64,000 nt of DNA. Origin: Gephyromycinifex aptenodytis (GTDB taxonomy: Bacteria; Actinomycetota; Actinomycetes; Actinomycetales; Dermatophilaceae). The first letter of the stretch is position 1, and each line of letters starts with the position of its first letter. The stretch spans positions 2,170,001 to 2,234,000 of the forward strand of contig NZ_CP051155.1 in the NCBI RefSeq assembly GCF_012277275.1, in the 5' to 3' direction. The translations under genes were made by a program, and so were the position numbers. This document shows positions 51,801-59,895 of this stretch, piece after piece. Under the pieces are notes generated by a model that made no database searches, had not been told where the DNA came from, and saw only the letters and a list, made by a program, of their open reading frames with translations.

Positions 51801-51934
51801 GGACCGCGCCGTACCTTTTCCTGGGGCGGGCGCGCTACGTGTCGCACCACGGCGAGCGACCTATTGCGATCACCTGGCGCCTCGACACTGCGATGCCCGC
51901 AGAGCTCTACACCGACACTGCCGTCGCGATGTGA
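48851..51934 (+). CDS. PLD-nuclease/SF2 helicase fusion with DUF3427 domain
   Basis: A 1,027-residue protein. Residues about 125-265 form a phospholipase-D-like nuclease domain with TRLHAKAWLFRR and YVGSSNLSASAL (an HKD-type motif). An SF2 helicase follows: VVAATGTGKTVMAALDY (about 338), VVIDEFHHAAAS (about 430), GLTATPERGDGTDV, NEGVDIPAVDTVLFLRP and LQQLGRGLR (about 636). The C-terminal part matches DUF3427-type proteins (ILFDVHA-like beta strands and RARYVSHHGERPIAITWRL). The family is frequent in phage-defence islands and is usually a stand-alone gene. The GTG start has no clear ribosome-binding site. Confidence 0.82.
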   Translation: MSGSQLPPGLYEDVVTARLLKRLACVTDTPDFNNIDKADRTTVLGRHVSQAVHRALSARTPEQQVDLVARLLEVLDAQDETPEQNPRQLLSLVAPPQPGQPTRSTDRPSTPLSDAALLTNAASDPSLGAEIRRELATADEVDLLIAFVKWHGVRTLEKSLAEIKARGVPFRIVTTTYMGGTERRALDRLADKYGADIRIQYDAQRTRLHAKAWLFRRHTGLDTAYVGSSNLSASALLDGAEWNVRLSRVATPTLLQKFEATFNTYWSSDTFQPYDPRVLADRDRLDDALRIAGGGNKPRTRISLSGLQVRPFPFQEAILEALQAERDLHERHRNLVVAATGTGKTVMAALDYQRLCGTDKPSLLFVAHRAEILDQSLRTYREVLGDSNFGEAYFGGARPERWNHVFASIQSLSRYGVQHIPADAFDVVVIDEFHHAAASTYRRILDHLQPRELLGLTATPERGDGTDVRSFFGGRTAAELRLWDAIEADLLTPFHYFGIHDGTDLTRLSWTRGRYDEHELEGVYTGNDARARIVLTQVRDKIADPARMKALGFCVSVAHAHYMTRVFREAGLEAVALSGQSRETQRHNAIEDLSTGRIQAIFTADLFNEGVDIPAVDTVLFLRPTESITLFLQQLGRGLRVHPDKAVLTVLDFVGQHRAEFRLDLRFRALTRSTRKGLERDVTQGFPFLPPGCQIVLDRLTQDAVLTSIKTNLAMRMPQLVNELRAHPSDSLREFLTESGLELSDVVRSDRSFTLLRRKAGLLTTPESPLEESLRKRVRALTHVDDPERAAVYDRLLRLDTSYAGLCPRGQAFAKMLYFTLYRTGGHASYDEGLAQARAVTTVAQECRETIAIAADQTRRPVHSSAGPLAALPFVVHASYQQDEVLAGLGHAHLGRVASSFREGVLHVGDSPAGPVDAFFVTLKKSEAAYSPTTMYADYPISPTLFHWESQSGTTLASPTGQRYLSGTSTVLLFVRREKSTEFGTAPYLFLGRARYVSHHGERPIAITWRLDTAMPAELYTDTAVAM

Positions 51935-52220
51935 CCTTCACCCCCAGCGGTGGCGGCAGGGAAAGCACAGGTCGTCGCCGATGCTGCCCCCGGTAGAGGG
52001 GGAATCGACCCACCGATCCGCATTGGCTCATCGAGCCCCTGAAGTCGATTTGATGCGTCCCGCACCAGCTCTCACTAACGGTGCGCTGGGCAGGCCCGGC
52101 AGAGCGACGCCCATCAGGGCGACCTGCCAGCGGGCCTCCGAGTCGTCTTGGGCGGCCGCCCCCCGACTCAGGCACGAACAGTGATCATTTACAGGTTCTA
52201 CGCCTTGCCAACCTGGGAAA

Positions 52221-52305
52221 TGAGAATAATCCGCAATAGGACCCCCGGTGACCTGCGGTTTCTCCACGCGCGAGGCCCACAGAAGGGAGTTGCGGATTAT
52301 TCTCA
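52221..52305. repeat. 16-bp perfect inverted repeat
   Basis: TGAGAATAATCCGCAA (52221-52236) and its exact reverse complement (52290-52305) flank 53 bases. It is AT-rich compared with its surroundings and lies between the convergent helicase and dnaB genes. No poly-U follows either arm. 51935-52220 contains no gene. Confidence 0.85.
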
Positions 52306-52324
52306 ATGAAACCGGCGTGCTCAA

Positions 52325-52365
52325 AAGTCACATTTCGCTGGCTCTGGGTTCCCGAAATGTGACTT
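52325..52365. repeat. 13-bp perfect inverted repeat
   Basis: AAGTCACATTTCG (52325-52337) pairs with CGAAATGTGACTT (52353-52365) across a 15-base spacer. It begins 20 bases after the previous inverted repeat. Confidence 0.85.
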
Positions 52366-52375
52366 ATAGGCGTTC

Positions 52376-52407
52376 TTCGTTCAAAGTAGGCGCGATTCGT
52401 TCAAAGT
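52376..52407. repeat. Two 12-bp direct repeats, 20-bp period
   Basis: TTCGTTCAAAGT occurs at 52376-52387 and 52396-52407. A 20-bp period is about two helical turns and suits a protein-binding site. It closes the palindrome-rich segment just before the dnaB stop. Confidence 0.75.
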
Positions 52408-52440
52408 TCGCTGCGTCTCGACAGCAGTGACAACAGCACC

Positions 52441-55400
52441 TCAGTAACTGGCCGCCATGTTCATGAAGCGGGAGTAGTGGCCCTGGAAGGCGACCGTGAT
52501 CGTCTTGGTGGGGCCGTTACGGTGCTTGGCGACGATGATGTCGGCCTCGCCCTCACGCGGTGAGTCCTGCTCGTAGACGGACTCGCGATGCAGCAGCATC
52601 ACCAGGTCGGCGTCCTGCTCGATGGAGTTGTGCACGGCGATGCCGTTGGCGATGAAGTTGTGGGTGCCCAGCACGGTGGCGTCGAAGACTTCCTCCTCGC
52701 CGTCGTACTCGACCCCGACAACGACCTCCCACTCCACGTCGTTCACCGCCGCCAGATCAACGTCCTCGCGTTCCAACACCGCCGCGACCTGACGCAGGGT
52801 CCCCGCAGAGGTCTCAGAATCCGGCTCGGGCTCAGGGGCGATCACCGAAGCGACGTCCTGCCACAACGGCAACTGCCCCGGCCCCGGCTGCGGCGCCGCC
52901 GTCACATCACGCACGATCGTCAGCAGCCGTGCCGCGTCCGGCGCCGCCGGCCCACCGATACCGATCTCCTGCAAGAACCGGCGCTGGGAGTCCACGTCGA
53001 CGATGTCCAGCATCCACCCCTGCTCGTCGTCGCCGGTAACCACACACGAGACACCGAACCGCAGCAACAACAGCGACAACTTGTCCAGGCGGCGCCGATC
53101 CGCAGCGAAGCAGAAGATCTCGCCGCCCGGCCGGTCACTAGAGAGCATCACGCCACCGACCAGCGTCATCACCTCACGGATGAACAACGCGATCTGCCTC
53201 TTGGGCAATGCGAACAGGGCCGCCGGGAAGGTCGCTGCCGGGTGCTCACCGCACAACAACGCTGCCGTGCGCACATCCTCATCCGCCCAGGACTCATCCA
53301 CGTGCGCGGGGGCGCCGACATGCCGCGGCACCGCCACCCGATCCCCACACAGCAACTCGCCCAGGCGGACCCAGCCGTCGTAGCCCAAGAACGGGTGGTT
53401 CTCGGTGGCCCGCACCGTTTTACCCGAAGCCAAGCGCAACCGGTACACCGGCTTGACCCCCGTGGAAAAGGCGTGCGTCATGGGCCGGGTCACATACCGC
53501 AGCGACTCATCCAACGCCCACACCGGAACGTCCTTCTCACCCGAGGCGACCAGTTCCCCGATAGTGGTTTCCGCGCCGGTGTCGGCCCGCAAGATCCGCG
53601 TCTCTGCCACCAGACAACCCGACTCACGCAGGTCGCTGATCTGCGGTTTCTTGTCGGTGCGTTGTTCCGGGCCACGGTTGAGCTGAGAGAGCGCCACCAC
53701 CGGAACCTCGAGTTCCTTGGCCAACAACTTCAACGCGCGGGAGAACTCCGAAACCTCCTGCTGACGCGACTCAACACGCTTACCCGAGCTCATCAGCTGC
53801 AGGTAGTCGATGATGACCAGTCGAAGCCCATGCTTCTGCTTCAACCGTCGGCACTTGGCGCGGATCTCCATCAGCGACATATTCGGCGAGTCGTCGATGA
53901 ACAGCGGCGCCTCACTGACCTCCCCCATGGTGCGGGCCAGCTTGCTCCAGTCCTCATCACGCATCGTGCCCTTACGCATGTGCTGCAACTGGATGCCCGC
54001 CTCGGCGCTGAGCAGACGCATCGTGATCTCGCTGCGGCTCATTTCCAACGAGAACACGACCGCGGTCTGGCCATGCTTGATCGCGGCGGCGCGAGCGATA
54101 TCCAAGGCCAACGTCGAGTTGTGGGTCGGGATCATCGCGCGGCCCGCGAGGTAGAGGTGGTCGCGTGCCGCCACCTGGATGCAGCGCACCGGGACCGAAG
54201 CGACCGGTCGTACCGAGGTGATGAATCGCCCAGCACCTTGACCACGGCCCGCGTGGGCGGCGTGCGCGCCCGCTTTTCGCTGCACCGTGAACACCGGTTC
54301 AGCGCTGGTGAAGCTCAACGTGTACGCCGTGGCGCTCTGGGCGTCCTGACTGCGCACCGGCTGCTCAGCGACCGAGCAAGCGCACCCCAGGCCGACGATG
54401 AGTTCGTGCAGGTCCGCGGCCAGCCGCGGGCTGGTCGTCGTGAACTGCGCACTGCCCGAAGTCGTGAGCGTGCCCGCGGTGTCCGCCAACCCTGCCAGTA
54501 ACGCCCGGCGCGCGGGCTGAGCCGCACGAAGATAGGTCGCCGGAATGTGCTTGTCGGGAAGTACCCCGAGCCCGCGCAGCGCCGCACCCACTGCGTCTGG
54601 CTCGCGCCCCACCGACGGTTCCGCCGAGGGGCGGTCAGCGCCAGAGGTCGGCGTGGCCGCACCGGCGGGCGCGCCTACCGAAACCAATTGACGGGCCGAG
54701 GTGGCCGTTCCCACTTCGGCGTCGGGTGAGGCGGGTCTCGACCCCAGCCCCAAAGCGTATTGCGCAGCGCCGCCCAGCGGCGTCGCGGCATAGCCCTCAG
54801 CCCGAATCCCCGCCAACACCTCGGGCTCGACGCTGGTGATCGTGGCCGAGGATGCATCGCCGTCGCCCAGCCACGCCCCCAACGTGTAGGGACCAACCGG
54901 CAACTCGACATCATCGAGGTCCAACGCAGCGCTGAGGGACACGCTGTGGTTCGGCTGCCCATCGCCGGCGCGAAGACTCGCCGCGATGTCGGCCGTGGTG
55001 CGCACCGCGAGCGCGCCCAGCGATCCGGCCTCGGCTCGCGCCTGGGTAAGCCACAGGTGTTGTTCGTCAGCGATGATCCGCGACCCGTCAGAGAAGCCGA
55101 CCTCGTAGCAGGGTCGGCCCGTCATGACCGGCGTCGCCGCCACGACGGCAATAGCTCGGCCGTCAGCGCCGAGAACCTCATCACCGACCTGGACCTGCCC
55201 CATCGTCGTCCACCCCGTCGGCGTGGGCAGGGGGGTGTCGAGTGCCAACGCCTTACCCATCGCGGGCCGGGCAGCGATGACGACCATCTGACCGCCGTGC
55301 AAGCCGTTGGTGAGTTCATCAAGATCGGTGAATCCGGTGGGAACCCCGACCATCTCCCCGGTTGCGCCAGAGGCTTGCTCGATCTCGTCTGCGGTGGCCT

Positions 55401-55953
55401 CCAGCAACTCACCAAGCAGGTGGTAATCCTCACCGCCGCGCTTGTCAGCCACGGCGTACACCTCAGCCTGGGCAGCGTTGACGATCTCCTCCACGTCGCC
55501 GCCGCCAGTGCCGTAGCCCATCTGCACGATGCGGGTGCCCGCGTCGACAAGCCGGCGCAGCACCGCCCGCTCCGCGACGATCTGCGCGTAGTAGCCGGCG
55601 TTGGCCGCCGTGGGCACCGCGGAAATGAGTTGGTGCAGGTAGGACTGGCCACCAACCCGGGTCAGGTCGCCGCGCTTGGTCAGCTCATCGGCCACGGTGA
55701 TCGCATCGGCTGGTTCACCGCGTCCGTACAGGTCGAGGATCGCGTCGTACACCAGCTCGTGGGCCGGGCGGTAGAAATCAACCCCCCGCAGCACCTCGAT
55801 GCAGTCGGCGATGGCGTCCTTGGAAAGCATCATGCCGCCGAGCACGCTTTGCTCGGCGTTGACGTCCTGCGGCGGCAGGCGATCGTCCACAGCCTCGGAA
55901 ACCGACTGCAAGGGACCCTCGAAATCCGATCTGTCGACCCTCGCGAGCGACAT
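52441..55953 (-). CDS. dnaB: Replicative DNA helicase DnaB containing two inteins
   Basis: The 1,170-residue precursor contains a 462-residue DnaB in three exteins: residues 1-234, 613-779 and 1110-1170. The first extein ends in the P-loop (VVIAARPAMGK); the second continues STLALDIARAAAI, with VVFSLEMS, LVIIDYLQLM and SQLNRGPEQRTDKKPQ; the third begins SIEQDADLVMLLHRE. DnaB is the hexameric helicase of the replication fork. The ATG start has GAGGGGG upstream. Residues 235-612 and 780-1109 are inteins, which must splice out for activity. It lies in the usual place downstream of rplI, though separated from it by three other genes. Confidence 0.95.
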   Translation of the reverse strand: MSLARVDRSDFEGPLQSVSEAVDDRLPPQDVNAEQSVLGGMMLSKDAIADCIEVLRGVDFYRPAHELVYDAILDLYGRGEPADAITVADELTKRGDLTRVGGQSYLHQLISAVPTAANAGYYAQIVAERAVLRRLVDAGTRIVQMGYGTGGGDVEEIVNAAQAEVYAVADKRGGEDYHLLGELLEATADEIEQASGATGEMVGVPTGFTDLDELTNGLHGGQMVVIAARPAMGKALALDTPLPTPTGWTTMGQVQVGDEVLGADGRAIAVVAATPVMTGRPCYEVGFSDGSRIIADEQHLWLTQARAEAGSLGALAVRTTADIAASLRAGDGQPNHSVSLSAALDLDDVELPVGPYTLGAWLGDGDASSATITSVEPEVLAGIRAEGYAATPLGGAAQYALGLGSRPASPDAEVGTATSARQLVSVGAPAGAATPTSGADRPSAEPSVGREPDAVGAALRGLGVLPDKHIPATYLRAAQPARRALLAGLADTAGTLTTSGSAQFTTTSPRLAADLHELIVGLGCACSVAEQPVRSQDAQSATAYTLSFTSAEPVFTVQRKAGAHAAHAGRGQGAGRFITSVRPVASVPVRCIQVAARDHLYLAGRAMIPTHNSTLALDIARAAAIKHGQTAVVFSLEMSRSEITMRLLSAEAGIQLQHMRKGTMRDEDWSKLARTMGEVSEAPLFIDDSPNMSLMEIRAKCRRLKQKHGLRLVIIDYLQLMSSGKRVESRQQEVSEFSRALKLLAKELEVPVVALSQLNRGPEQRTDKKPQISDLRESGCLVAETRILRADTGAETTIGELVASGEKDVPVWALDESLRYVTRPMTHAFSTGVKPVYRLRLASGKTVRATENHPFLGYDGWVRLGELLCGDRVAVPRHVGAPAHVDESWADEDVRTAALLCGEHPAATFPAALFALPKRQIALFIREVMTLVGGVMLSSDRPGGEIFCFAADRRRLDKLSLLLLRFGVSCVVTGDDEQGWMLDIVDVDSQRRFLQEIGIGGPAAPDAARLLTIVRDVTAAPQPGPGQLPLWQDVASVIAPEPEPDSETSAGTLRQVAAVLEREDVDLAAVNDVEWEVVVGVEYDGEEEVFDATVLGTHNFIANGIAVHNSIEQDADLVMLLHRESVYEQDSPREGEADIIVAKHRNGPTKTITVAFQGHYSRFMNMAASY
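52627..53616 (-). other. DnaB intein 2 (class 1, at the RESG/S site)
   Basis: Residues 780-1109 of the precursor (330 residues). It starts with Cys780 (CLVAETRILRADTG), has block B TENH (850-853), block F VFDATVLGTHNFIANG, and ends VHN at Asn1109 before Ser1110. That is a complete class 1 splicing set. The endonuclease region is present in length but no LAGLIDADG motif is intact; the expected DTDG-like position reads TLVGG. Homing activity is probably lost while splicing should work. Confidence 0.9.
54118..55251 (-). other. DnaB intein 1 (class 3, in the P-loop)
   Basis: Residues 235-612 (378 residues), inserted between Lys and Ser of the DnaB Walker A motif. It starts with Ala235 rather than Cys or Ser, and has the Trp-Cys-Thr set of class 3 inteins: Trp301 in ADEQHLWLT, Cys591 in VRCIQV, Thr610 in MIPTHN, with Ser613 after it. 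A LAGLIDADG-like motif is present at YTLGAWLGDGD, but the second reads LLAGLADTAG, lacking the usual acidic residue. A Pro/Ser/Ala-rich insert occupies about 405-450. Confidence 0.9.
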
Positions 55954-56091
55954 GGATCCCCCTCATTAGCTGTGCACGCTCACCCCATGGCCCGGAGCAA
56001 GTCCCTACATTCCCATTGACTCCCGACAACGATTCCGGCCCTGCGGCAAGCTCATCGAGCGGTGTCGACTCACGCTAGGCGCCCAAGTCAC

Positions 56092-56184
56092 CCGTCCACA
56101 AACGAGCGTTGTGGACAGACTGGGGACAGTGTGTGGACGACGCGGTGGAGAAGTTCCACATCCTGTGGATGAGCCTGGGGATAA
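56092..56184. promoter_or_regulatory. Cluster of DnaA-box-like sequences upstream of dnaB
   Basis: Five near-matches to TTRTCCACA lie within 93 bases: CCGTCCACA (56092), and on the other strand CTGTCCACA (56110-56118), TCGTCCACA (56132-56140), TCATCCACA (56164-56172) and TTATCCCCA (56176-56184). Most differ at one base. There is no dnaA or dnaN beside it, so this is unlikely to be oriC. It may tie dnaB expression to DnaA. The rest of 55954-56566 shows no gene. Confidence 0.45.
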
Positions 56185-56566
56185 CAGGGGGAAAAGTGCG
56201 GGCACAGCCCTCTGATCAGCACAGATGCAAAACGGGGAAGAAACTTTCGAGAGTCTCACCACGTGACCCAAGACCTCTCCGGGGTCGCTCCACACTCACA
56301 GGGTGTGCTTTTTGACCCTTGTTGACCCGCATCAGGGCCGATCTTGACGGTCGTCCGCCCAAAAGGGGCGAGCAGGGTGGACGAATCAGTCATCCCGGTC
56401 AGCGGCCCACCTCGACCAAGCCGCATCGCGACCCCATACCGGTGCTCAGAATGTGGACGCCCGCTAGATGCGCCGCACGAGCACCGCGCTGGGTCACCCG
56501 CCTGGCCAACCCCGCCGGATCGGTCCCGCTAGTCCATTGCGCAATAAACGAGTTAGCCTGTAGTAC

Positions 56567-57292
56567 ATGGTCATTCGCTCCGCTGCGGTCTCAGCCCTGG
56601 TTGCCGCGCTGCAGGGGGAAATGCGCCAGCTCAAGACCACCAAGCGCAGCGGACGGCCACGAAACCACTCTGGTCAGGTCCCCATGATCGGCAGTTCCTC
56701 AGCGATACGGGTCATCAACCGCCTCGTTGGAGCGGTTCCGCTCGCCACTCGGGAGGAGTGGGAGCAAGCCATCCTCGAACTGTGGAACAACCCCCAGCAC
56801 AGCGAGGAATTGTGTGCCGCCATCGGGGTGCTGTGGCACCCCCGTTACCGGCACTGGGCAGGGCAACCCTGTTCAATGGCCGTGTATCGGAAACTCCTTC
56901 TGCAATCACCCAGCGCTGAGTGCGTCGACGCCATCACCACTCGCGGTGTCTCCCTAGCTCTGGCCCATCATCCCGACACGGAGACCGGCCTGGTGCGCTC
57001 CTGGGCGTTGGCTAACAATCCACGCCTGCGACGGGCGGCGATCCGGGCTCAACACCGCCGCCGAATGGCCACCGACACCCGTCTTCTGTTGAACTGCATC
57101 GTGCCTAATCTCGCTGATCGCAATCCCCTCGTCCGATCCGCCATAGCCCCCGCCCTGATCGATTACGGACGTAGCGGAGACCCGGCCCGGTTATGGGTGC
57201 TCGATACCTTGCAGGAGTTGGCGCCCCGACTTCCGCACCGCGTCATCGAAGCCGTGCACTGCCGCCTTCCGGCACCAGCGCTCAACCCGTGA
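56567..57292 (+). CDS. AlkD-like DNA alkylation repair protein
   Basis: A 241-residue all-helical protein with HEAT-like repeats of the DNA alkylation repair (AlkC/AlkD) family, which removes bulky or charged alkylated bases. Typical parts are EEWEQAILELWNNPQHSEE, WHPRYRHWAGQP and ALANNPRLRRAAIRAQ. No ribosome-binding site is evident. TAGCCT ends seven bases before the ATG and could be a -10 for a leaderless transcript. Its end overlaps the MATE gene by four bases, so the two are co-transcribed. Confidence 0.72.
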   Translation: MVIRSAAVSALVAALQGEMRQLKTTKRSGRPRNHSGQVPMIGSSSAIRVINRLVGAVPLATREEWEQAILELWNNPQHSEELCAAIGVLWHPRYRHWAGQPCSMAVYRKLLLQSPSAECVDAITTRGVSLALAHHPDTETGLVRSWALANNPRLRRAAIRAQHRRRMATDTRLLLNCIVPNLADRNPLVRSAIAPALIDYGRSGDPARLWVLDTLQELAPRLPHRVIEAVHCRLPAPALNP

Positions 57293-58623
57293 GCAACGAC
57301 GACACCGCCCGACAGGTTCGGCGTCTGGCCATCCCGGCCTTCCTCACGCTCATCGCCGAACCCCTCTTCCTGCTCGCCGACACCGCCATCATCGGACATC
57401 TCGGCACCACCCCGCTGGCGGGGCTCGCCGTGGCCAGCGCCATCCTGCTCACGGCCACCGGGATCTTCGTCTTCCTCGCCTACGGCACTACCGCGTTAGT
57501 CTCACGTCGGCTGGGCTCCGGCTCCACCAGTGGGGCGCTGGCCGCGGGCATCGACGGGCTATGGCTCTCCCTCATCCTGGGAGCGTGCAGCGGGCTGGTG
57601 CTGCGGATGGCGGCGGTGCCGCTCACGGCCGCGTTTGACGCCTCGCCGGCAGCCGCTGAGCAGGCCGTGCTGTACCTACAGATCTCCGCCTATGGCGTCC
57701 CCTCCATGCTGGCCGTACTCGCCCTCACCGGGGTGCTGCGAGGTCTGCAAGATACGAAAACCCCGTTCGTGGCTTCCGTGGCGGCGTTCGGCTCCAACAT
57801 CGTTCTCAACTTCGTCCTCGTCTACGGCCTGGAGCTGGGGATCGCGGGGTCGGCCTGGGGCACAGTGATCGCGCAGACCGGCATGGCCCTGGGGCTTGGG
57901 CTGATCGTGCTGCAGCGGGCGCGTGCGCTGAAGGCTCCGCTGCGCCCGCACCCCGCGGGCATTCTGCACGCCGCCGCCGGAGGGATCCCCCTTCTCGTAC
58001 GCACCCTGGCGCTTCGTGGTGTGTTGCTGCTGACGACATGGATCGCCGCCACCTACGGCGAAGTTCCGCTGGCCGCCTACCAGGTGTCGTCCACCATCTG
58101 GAGCTTCCTGGTGTTCGCTCTTGACGCGCTGGCCATCGCGGCGCAGGCCCTTACCGGACGGGCCCTGGGAGCAGGCGACACGGAGGGAACCCGCGAAATG
58201 ACGGCCCTGATGACGCGCTGGGGGCGCTGGCTGGGAGTGGCGCTCGGGCTGCTGCTGGCAATCGCCGCCCCGTTCCTGCCCGTGCTGTTCACCACCGACC
58301 CCGCAGTCCGTTCCGCGCTCACGGTAGCGCTGCTGGTGATCGCTCTCGGGCAACCCATCGCAGCCCATGCGTTCGTGCTCGACGGGGTACTCATCGGCGC
58401 CGGCGACGCCCGCTGGCTCGCCTGGGCGCAGGTGGCACTACTCGTGGCCTACATACCCGTCATCGGCATTCTGGCCGGGGCGAAGGTGCCCATTGTGGCC
58501 GCGGGCGACGGTGCTGCCCTGGCAGCCCTGTGGGTTGGCTTCCTGGCTTTCATGGCGATGCGGGCGTTCCTTCTCGATCGACGGGCCCGGACCGACGCCT
58601 GGCTCGTCACCGGGATGGCCTGA
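57289..58623 (+). CDS. MATE-family efflux transporter (DinF type)
   Basis: A 444-residue, roughly 12-helix antiporter of the DinF branch of MATE. Family parts are RRLAIPAFLTLIAEPLFLLAD, TAIIGHLGTTPLAGLAVASA, GVLRGLQDTKTPF and ALDALAIAAQALTGRALGAG. It would expel cationic or oxidised compounds using H+ or Na+. The GTG 57289-57291 overlaps the AlkD-like stop. In some bacteria dinF belongs to the damage response, which would suit this pairing, but no LexA site was found. Confidence 0.88.
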   Translation: MSNDDTARQVRRLAIPAFLTLIAEPLFLLADTAIIGHLGTTPLAGLAVASAILLTATGIFVFLAYGTTALVSRRLGSGSTSGALAAGIDGLWLSLILGACSGLVLRMAAVPLTAAFDASPAAAEQAVLYLQISAYGVPSMLAVLALTGVLRGLQDTKTPFVASVAAFGSNIVLNFVLVYGLELGIAGSAWGTVIAQTGMALGLGLIVLQRARALKAPLRPHPAGILHAAAGGIPLLVRTLALRGVLLLTTWIAATYGEVPLAAYQVSSTIWSFLVFALDALAIAAQALTGRALGAGDTEGTREMTALMTRWGRWLGVALGLLLAIAAPFLPVLFTTDPAVRSALTVALLVIALGQPIAAHAFVLDGVLIGAGDARWLAWAQVALLVAYIPVIGILAGAKVPIVAAGDGAALAALWVGFLAFMAMRAFLLDRRARTDAWLVTGMA

Positions 58624-58641
58624 CCCCACCCCTGCCCCTTC

Positions 58642-58717
58642 GCGAGCCGTCACTAGGCACTGACGGCTCGCCGCCTAAACCCCGCGAGCCGTCACTTTTC
58701 AGTGACGGCTCGCGGGG
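58642..58717. terminator. Tandem hairpins between convergent genes
   Basis: Two near-identical hairpins follow each other. The first pairs GCGAGCCGTCA (58642-58652) with TGACGGCTCGC (58661-58671). The second has a perfect 17-bp stem (58680-58696 with 58701-58717) and loop TTTC. Their stems share GCGAGCCGTCA. They most likely form a bidirectional terminator for the MATE and dehydrogenase genes. Confidence 0.75.
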
Positions 58718-58750
58718 AATGACGGGGCGTGAGCGACGGCTCGCCGGGGG

Positions 58751-59761
58751 TCACTGTGTTGCTTGCGGGATCTCCGTCATCTGGACAACGCGGCCCTCGC
58801 GGCGGGAAAGGTCGCAGGCCTGGGCCATCCGCAGCGCCTGCACCCCGTCGAAGACGGTGCACGGAGAAGGCCGCTTCCCCGCAGCAACCTCAGTGAAGGC
58901 GGTGAGTTCACGCTGATAGGCGGGCAGGAAGCGGTCCATGAAGTTCACTACCCGCGGTCCGGGCGGGAACTGCACGCCCTCCTGCGCCGAGGTCAGCGCC
59001 AACGAATCATCCAGCCCCACCGCCAGATCCCCGGTGGAGCCCAGCACCTCCATGCGCACGTCATGACCGAAGGCGTTGTGCCGGGTGGCGGAGAAGGTAA
59101 CTAGCGTTCCGTCTTCAAGGACGAACACCCCAGCGCCGGTGTCGATGTCGTCAGCCTCAGCGATATAGTCCGCGCCCTTGTTGGCGCCGGCCGCGTAAGC
59201 GGTGCGCACCTCTTGATTGGTGACGAACCGGATGATGTCGAAGTCGTGGATGCTGCAGTCCCGGAACAGACCACCCGAGGCGCGCACGTACTCCGGCGGC
59301 GGCGGGGCGGTGTCCAGGGTCATTGCCCGAACGGTGTGGATGAATCCCAATTCGCCCTGCTCCACAGCCTGCTGCACCCGCATATAGCCGACGTCGAAGC
59401 GGCGCTGGAAGCCGATGTGAATCGGCACGGTGCTGGCTTTTTCTACCTCTAGCAAGGACAACGCGGCTTCCAGGCTCGCAGCCACCGGTTTCTCGCAGAA
59501 AGTCGGTATGCCGGCCGCCACACTCGCTCGAATGAGAGCCTCGTGCGTCGTCGTCGGGGTGGCGATGACCAGCCCGTCCAGCCCGGCATCGAGCAGCGCA
59601 TCCACGTCATCGACAGCCCGGACCCCCAGCTGCGTGGCCACGTCCCTGGCCGCGACAGCGTTGGCATCGGCCAACACGAGCTCGCTTACCGCATCCACAC
59701 CCGTCAAGGTCTTTGCGTGGTAGGCACCGATCCGTCCGGTGCCCGCGATTCCAATCCGCAT
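58751..59761 (-). CDS. Gfo/Idh/MocA oxidoreductase, inositol 2-dehydrogenase-like
   Basis: A 336-residue NAD(P)-dependent sugar or cyclitol dehydrogenase. The Rossmann fingerprint is IGIAGTGRIGAYHAK, the catalytic-region Lys is in FCEKPVA, and GGLFRDCSIHDFD carries the metal-free active-site His/Asp typical of IolG-type members. Best guess is myo-inositol 2-dehydrogenase, but other scyllo- or sugar dehydrogenases share this look. GAGGAGG lies seven bases before the ATG. No other inositol gene is nearby. Confidence 0.85.
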   Translation of the reverse strand: MRIGIAGTGRIGAYHAKTLTGVDAVSELVLADANAVAARDVATQLGVRAVDDVDALLDAGLDGLVIATPTTTHEALIRASVAAGIPTFCEKPVAASLEAALSLLEVEKASTVPIHIGFQRRFDVGYMRVQQAVEQGELGFIHTVRAMTLDTAPPPPEYVRASGGLFRDCSIHDFDIIRFVTNQEVRTAYAAGANKGADYIAEADDIDTGAGVFVLEDGTLVTFSATRHNAFGHDVRMEVLGSTGDLAVGLDDSLALTSAQEGVQFPPGPRVVNFMDRFLPAYQRELTAFTEVAAGKRPSPCTVFDGVQALRMAQACDLSRREGRVVQMTEIPQATQ

Positions 59762-59833
59762 AGCCAGGCCTCCTCGCCACTTTGATACGACAATCTAACA
59801 TGGTGCGGGGAGCTATGGCAGTGCCGGAACGAG

Positions 59834-59874
59834 GAAAGGGGCGGCATCTTCGCAATGAAGATGCCGCCCCTTTC
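59834..59874 (-). terminator. Terminator after rplI
   Basis: A perfect 18-bp stem (59834-59851 with 59857-59874) with a five-base loop lies 21 bases after the rplI stop. On the minus strand it ends the ribosomal operon. The arm starts GAAAGGGGCGGCATC; there is a short T-run (TTTC) in the 3' arm only. Confidence 0.8.
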
Positions 59875-59895
59875 GCAGCGCTAGGCGCTGATATC

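Noticed and set aside
52588-54501. A 637-codon plus-strand frame opposite dnaB
   Set aside because: Shadow of the DnaB/intein coding strand; Arg/His/Gln-rich with no domain.
56092-56184. oriC
   Set aside because: There is no dnaA/dnaN pair and no AT-rich unwinding region next to the DnaA-box-like sequences.
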